Source: Parvularcula sp964484475 (GTDB lineage Bacteria; Pseudomonadota; Alphaproteobacteria; Caulobacterales; Parvularculaceae). Taken from it: a stretch of DNA of 9,122 bases. The stretch is from assembly GCA_964484475.1 (NCBI GenBank), contig CAZAFU010000110.1:1-9122 (forward strand). Direction: 5' to 3'. Positions 6,420-9,122 of the stretch are shown here, piece by piece; the first letter of the stretch is position 1; each line of letters starts with the position of its first letter. Position numbers and translations under genes: made by a program. The notes beneath the pieces were generated by a model, which was given only the letters and a program-made list of their open reading frames with translations, did not search any database and was not told where the DNA came from.

Positions 6420-7777
6420 TCGTCCACCTTCCCGGTCAGGGTCACGATCTCTTCCGATATCGTCGGATGGAGCGCACAGGTGGAGTCGAACTGCGCCTTG
6501 GTCAGCCCGGCTTTCACGGCGATTGCGGCGAGCTGGATCATTTCCGGCGTTTCCGCTCCCGCCATGTGGCAGCCGAGAACAGTGCCATTGGTCCTGCAAG
6601 CCACCAGCTTCATGATCGTACGCTCCGGATTCCCTGCGAGGACGTTCCTCATGGCACGGAAATCCGTCTTGTAGACATCCACCTCATAGCCCGCAGCCCG
6701 GGCCTCCGCCGCTGTGTAGCCGACGGTCGATAGCGGTGGTTGGCTGAAGACGGCCTTGGGAATGAAGGCGTAGTCCATCCTGTGCGGATGGTCCTTGAAC
6801 TGGGTGTCGACGAAAGCCACCGCTTCACGGATCGCGACAGGGGTCAGGTTGACCCGGTTGGTGACATCACCGATGGCGAAGATACTTTCCGTGCTCGAAC
6901 GACTGTCCTCGTCGACGATCACCGCGCCCCACTGGTCGAGCTCGACGCCCGCGTCCTCGAGGCCCAGCCCCTCCGTGTTCGGACGCCGACCGATGGCCCA
7001 GAACACCAGATCGGTCTTCAGGACCTCCCCGTTCGACAGGTGGACATGCTTCTCGCCGCCCTGCTCCTCGATCTTCTCGAAGACCGTGTTGTTCACGTAG
7101 CGGATGCCGGCGCGCTCGAAATTGCTTTCACAATAGGCGCGCAGGTCCGGATCGAAGCCGCGCAGCACCTGCGGCCCGCGATAGACGAGAGTCGTCTCCA
7201 CCCCGAGCCCCGCCATGATGTAGGCGAACTCGATGGCGATATAGCCGCCGCCGGCCACCACGGCCCGCTCGGGAAGTTCGTCGAGCAGGAACGCGTCATC
7301 GGAGACGATGCCCAGTTCATGCCCTTCGATCGTCTCGTCGCGGATCGGGCGCCCGCCGACCGCCACCAGGATCGTCTCTGCCGTCACGGTCTCACCGGTA
7401 TCGGCGAGGCGCAGGGTGTGCGCGTCGATCACCGTGACCCGTTCCGAATAGAGCGTGACCCCGTTGCTGGTCAGGATATTGCGGTAGATGCCCGAGAGCC
7501 GGTCGACCTCGCTCTGGACGTTGTCACGCAAGGTCTTCCAGTCATGCCGCGGCGCCTCCGGGAATTCCCAGCCATAGCCCCTGGCGTCTTCCATGGCGTG
7601 ACCGAATTCGGAGGCGAAGACGAAGAACTTCTTGGGCACACAGCCGCGCACCACACAGGTCCCGCCGGGCTTGGATTCCTCGGCGGAGGCGACTTTCTTT
7701 CCCGCCTGGGCCGCCAGCCGGGCCGCGCGGACCCCGCCCGAGCCCGCGCCGATCACGAAGAGATCGTAGTCGTACAT
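6416..7777 (-). CDS. gor: Glutathione-disulfide reductase
   Basis: Cytoplasmic FAD flavoenzyme reducing oxidised glutathione to GSH with NADPH. The 453-residue product is close to the 450 of E. coli Gor. FAD-binding GAGSGG lies at 10-15, and the redox-active disulfide is C41-VVRG-C46 in GGTCVVRGCVPKK. The second Rossmann motif GGGYIAIE is at 176-183, followed by R200 and R206 in VYRGPQVLRGFD, placed as expected for binding the NADPH 2'-phosphate. A second FAD motif AIGD is at 301-304, and the dimer-interface catalytic pair is H437 and E442 in HPTISEE. I prefer ATG 7777 because a long AAGGAAGGG stands 6 nt upstream and MYDYDLFVIGAG is the usual N-terminus. An in-frame ATG at 7798 would overlap the preceding stop as ATGA and add MRKEGLG, but has no ribosome-binding site. 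Arsenate-type or mercuric reductase is unlikely from these motifs. Confidence 0.97.
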   Translation of the reverse strand: MYDYDLFVIGAGSGGVRAARLAAQAGKKVASAEESKPGGTCVVRGCVPKKFFVFASEFGHAMEDARGYGWEFPEAPRHDWKTLRDNVQSEVDRLSGIYRNILTSNGVTLYSERVTVIDAHTLRLADTGETVTAETILVAVGGRPIRDETIEGHELGIVSDDAFLLDELPERAVVAGGGYIAIEFAYIMAGLGVETTLVYRGPQVLRGFDPDLRAYCESNFERAGIRYVNNTVFEKIEEQGGEKHVHLSNGEVLKTDLVFWAIGRRPNTEGLGLEDAGVELDQWGAVIVDEDSRSSTESIFAIGDVTNRVNLTPVAIREAVAFVDTQFKDHPHRMDYAFIPKAVFSQPPLSTVGYTAAEARAAGYEVDVYKTDFRAMRNVLAGNPERTIMKLVACRTNGTVLGCHMAGAETPEMIQLAAIAVKAGLTKAQFDSTCALHPTISEEIVTLTGKVDE

Positions 7778-7783
7778 CCCTAG

Positions 7784-7795
7784 CCCTTCCTTCCT
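7784..7795 (-). promoter_or_regulatory. Ribosome-binding site deciding the gor start
   Basis: The purine run AGGAAGGAAGGG ends 6 nt before ATG 7777. It lies inside the alternative N-terminal codons of the longer gor frame, which argues that ATG 7777 is the main start and ATG 7798 at most a coupled secondary one. Confidence 0.6.
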
Positions 7796-8331
7796 CATTT
7801 CACGTCAGCCGCCGGGGTCAGCACGAAGCCGAACTCCCGGCGATAGCGCTCGTCACCGAAATCCGCGAGCTCGTGCCGGAAGATCTGCATGAACTCCCGC
7901 ATCAGCGTCTCGAAGACAGGCTCGAGCTCGCCCTCGAATTCGAGGGGCACGCGCACTCTGGGCTGGTTTGCGACAAAAATCTCGAAACGCTCGTCGATCA
8001 CTTCGCAGCGTATGCCGGTCCTGATCCACAGCGAGTTGGAATCCTCGAGGTTGGGCACGATCACGCAGATCCCGAAGGTGATGGGCTCCAGCCTGATCGG
8101 CCGTTTCGGATCGTAGCTGAAGGCATCGTGACCGTAATCCCTCTCGGGATCGAACGGACCCGTCGCAGGCACGAGCGCCACGCAGTCCTCCGATGCGCCG
8201 AGATAGGCGAAGAGCCCCTCCGCGATGGCGAGGCCGAGAGCCCGGCAGCGCAGGAAATTCTCCATCGCCGCCTCGCCATAGGCGTGCACGGCCCGGGTCA
8301 GGACCTCGTAGCGGGTCCCGCCCTCAGCCAT
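7795..8331 (-). CDS. Conserved-looking hypothetical protein between rpiA and gor
   Basis: I do not recognise the family. The 178-residue product has no signal peptide or membrane segment, so it is probably cytoplasmic. The N-terminal third is helical and alanine-rich with AIAEGLFAYLG (35-45). The middle has alternating beta-type strands, TFGICVIVPN (85-94) and IFVANQPRVRVPLEFEG (118-134), and the C-terminal part is acidic/aromatic and helical (ELEPVFETLMREFMQIF, 135-151). Three cysteines (C29, C50, C89) and a fourth, C109, are scattered without a metal-binding pattern. ATG 8331 has GGAGGAAGG 8 nt upstream. The start overlaps the rpiA stop by 8 bp (ATGGCTGA) and its stop directly precedes gor, so it belongs to the same operon. 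Codon character resembles its neighbours; no sign of transfer. Confidence 0.88.
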   Translation of the reverse strand: MAEGGTRYEVLTRAVHAYGEAAMENFLRCRALGLAIAEGLFAYLGASEDCVALVPATGPFDPERDYGHDAFSYDPKRPIRLEPITFGICVIVPNLEDSNSLWIRTGIRCEVIDERFEIFVANQPRVRVPLEFEGELEPVFETLMREFMQIFRHELADFGDERYRREFGFVLTPAADVK

Positions 8332-9016
8332 CGATGGTGCCTTCCTCCGTCGCGAGGATCTGGCGAGGGTCGAGATCGAGGAACAGGCCGGTGGTGATCA
8401 CTCCGGGCAGGAGGGTGAGCGCCTCGTCCACGGCATGGGGATCGCGGATACGATCGAGCGTCAGGTCAGCGATGAGGTGCCCGCCATCGGTCTCGAAGAA
8501 GCCGCGTCTCTCCGGTGCCCCACGCAGCTGGATCTCCGGGTTCTTGAAGCCGAGGTCCTGAACGGCCGCCCGGATTTTCTTGATGGTCAGGCCCGCGCCG
8601 AAGGGCTCGATCTCCACCGGGAGGGGAAAGCGGCCGAGGACGTCGACCCGTTTGCTCGCATCGGCGATGAGCACGAATTTCGTGGCGGCACGGGCGATGA
8701 TCTTCTCGCGCAGGAGGGCCCCGCCCCCACCCTTGATCATGAAGCCTTCCGGCGTGACTTCGTCAGCGCCGTCCACGTCGATGTCGATCAGGGTTCCCTC
8801 GTCGGGCATCAGGAGCGGCACCCCGGCCTCACGGGCCAGCGCTTCCGTGGCTTTCGAGGTCGGCACCCCGTGCACGTCGAAACCCCTGCGCGCCTTCTCT
8901 CCGAGGCCTTCGATGAAGAACCTGGCCGTGGAACCGGTGCCGAGACCGACAGTCATGCCGTCCTGGACAATTTCGAGGGCGGCGTCCGCCGCGTGCTTTT
9001 TTGCAAGATCGCTCAT
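8324..9016 (-). CDS. rpiA: Ribose-5-phosphate isomerase A
   Basis: Interconverts ribulose-5-phosphate and ribose-5-phosphate in the non-oxidative pentose phosphate pathway, in the cytoplasm. The product is 230 aa (E. coli 219). Phosphate-binding GLGTGSTA spans 24-31, and VPTS is at 51-54. Catalytic acids D82 and D85 are in VDGADE, and K95 and E104 in IKGGGGALLREK; these match E. coli D81, D84, K94 and E103 shifted by one. I chose ATG 9016 because MSDLAKKHAADAAL fits the family; an in-frame GTG at 9025 would add three residues (MLF). No strong ribosome-binding site precedes either. It is the first gene of the five-gene minus-strand block and ends 8 bp inside the next gene. Confidence 0.97.
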   Translation of the reverse strand: MSDLAKKHAADAALEIVQDGMTVGLGTGSTARFFIEGLGEKARRGFDVHGVPTSKATEALAREAGVPLLMPDEGTLIDIDVDGADEVTPEGFMIKGGGGALLREKIIARAATKFVLIADASKRVDVLGRFPLPVEIEPFGAGLTIKKIRAAVQDLGFKNPEIQLRGAPERRGFFETDGGHLIADLTLDRIRDPHAVDEALTLLPGVITTGLFLDLDPRQILATEEGTIDG

Positions 9017-9122
9017 GAAGAGCACTTAGCGAAGCTCGCGCAGGCCGCAACGGCCCCCCTTGGTGCTCCGGTTTCAAATCTGGGCCTCCTGCGGGTGATG
9101 TTCCGGTGAGAACATCGAGCCC
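9017..9122. other. Region upstream of rpiA with a short inverted repeat
   Basis: No gene is supportable in these 106 bases, which should contain the promoter of the rpiA operon unless transcription enters from outside. A perfect 7-bp inverted repeat GATGTTC-N6-GAACATC lies at 9097-9116. It could be an operator or a weak hairpin; no T-run follows on either strand. I see no good -35/-10 pair. Repeats this short are expected several times by chance in a window of this size. Confidence 0.35.

Noticed and set aside
9023..9025. GTG as the rpiA start
   Set aside because: It adds only three residues before an ATG that fits the family N-terminus, and neither has a strong ribosome-binding site, so ATG 9016 is preferred.
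9097..9116. LexA (SOS) box upstream of rpiA
   Set aside because: The alphaproteobacterial LexA site is the direct repeat GTTC-N7-GTTC. This is an inverted GTTC-N6-GAAC before genes that are not SOS genes.

Overview
The window is a GC-rich, tightly packed chromosomal segment from an alphaproteobacterium. The gene content and the trkA-trkH-hfq-hflX neighbourhood resemble Rhodobacterales and their relatives. I judge this from protein character and gene order alone and could not run any search. I see no mobile element, CRISPR array, tRNA or rRNA, and every gene except two small ones belongs to a well-known housekeeping family.

Layout, in the direction of transcription of the minus strand (right to left): rpiA (ribose-5-phosphate isomerase A), a 178-residue protein I do not recognise, gor (NADPH-glutathione reductase), a 121-residue lipoprotein I do not recognise, and trkA (RCK subunit of the Trk potassium system). 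These five form one compact block with overlaps of 8 bp, ATGA and ATGA, so it is very probably one operon. A single plus-strand gene follows, an exported M24-family metallopeptidase whose stop codon shares the tetranucleotide CTAG with the trkA stop. Beyond it the minus strand resumes with trkH (potassium-translocating membrane subunit), hfq (RNA chaperone) and hflX (ribosome-associated GTPase). About 110 bases at each end hold no gene I can support.

Working together: TrkA and TrkH are the cytoplasmic gate and membrane pore of one potassium uptake system, but here they are separated by the opposite-strand peptidase gene. Gor recycles glutathione with NADPH, and RpiA serves the pentose phosphate pathway that helps supply NADPH. 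Hfq and HflX are the usual RNA-chaperone and GTPase pair.

No dramatic new system is visible. The two observations most worth checking are (1) hflX has no ATG, GTG or TTG where its conserved N-terminus begins. A perfect AGGAGG with ideal spacing precedes an ACG codon instead, and that ACG differs from ATG only by a change that is silent in the overlapping hfq frame. (2) The trkA/trkH pair is interrupted by a convergent gene with overlapping stop codons, a layout compatible with a noncontiguous operon.
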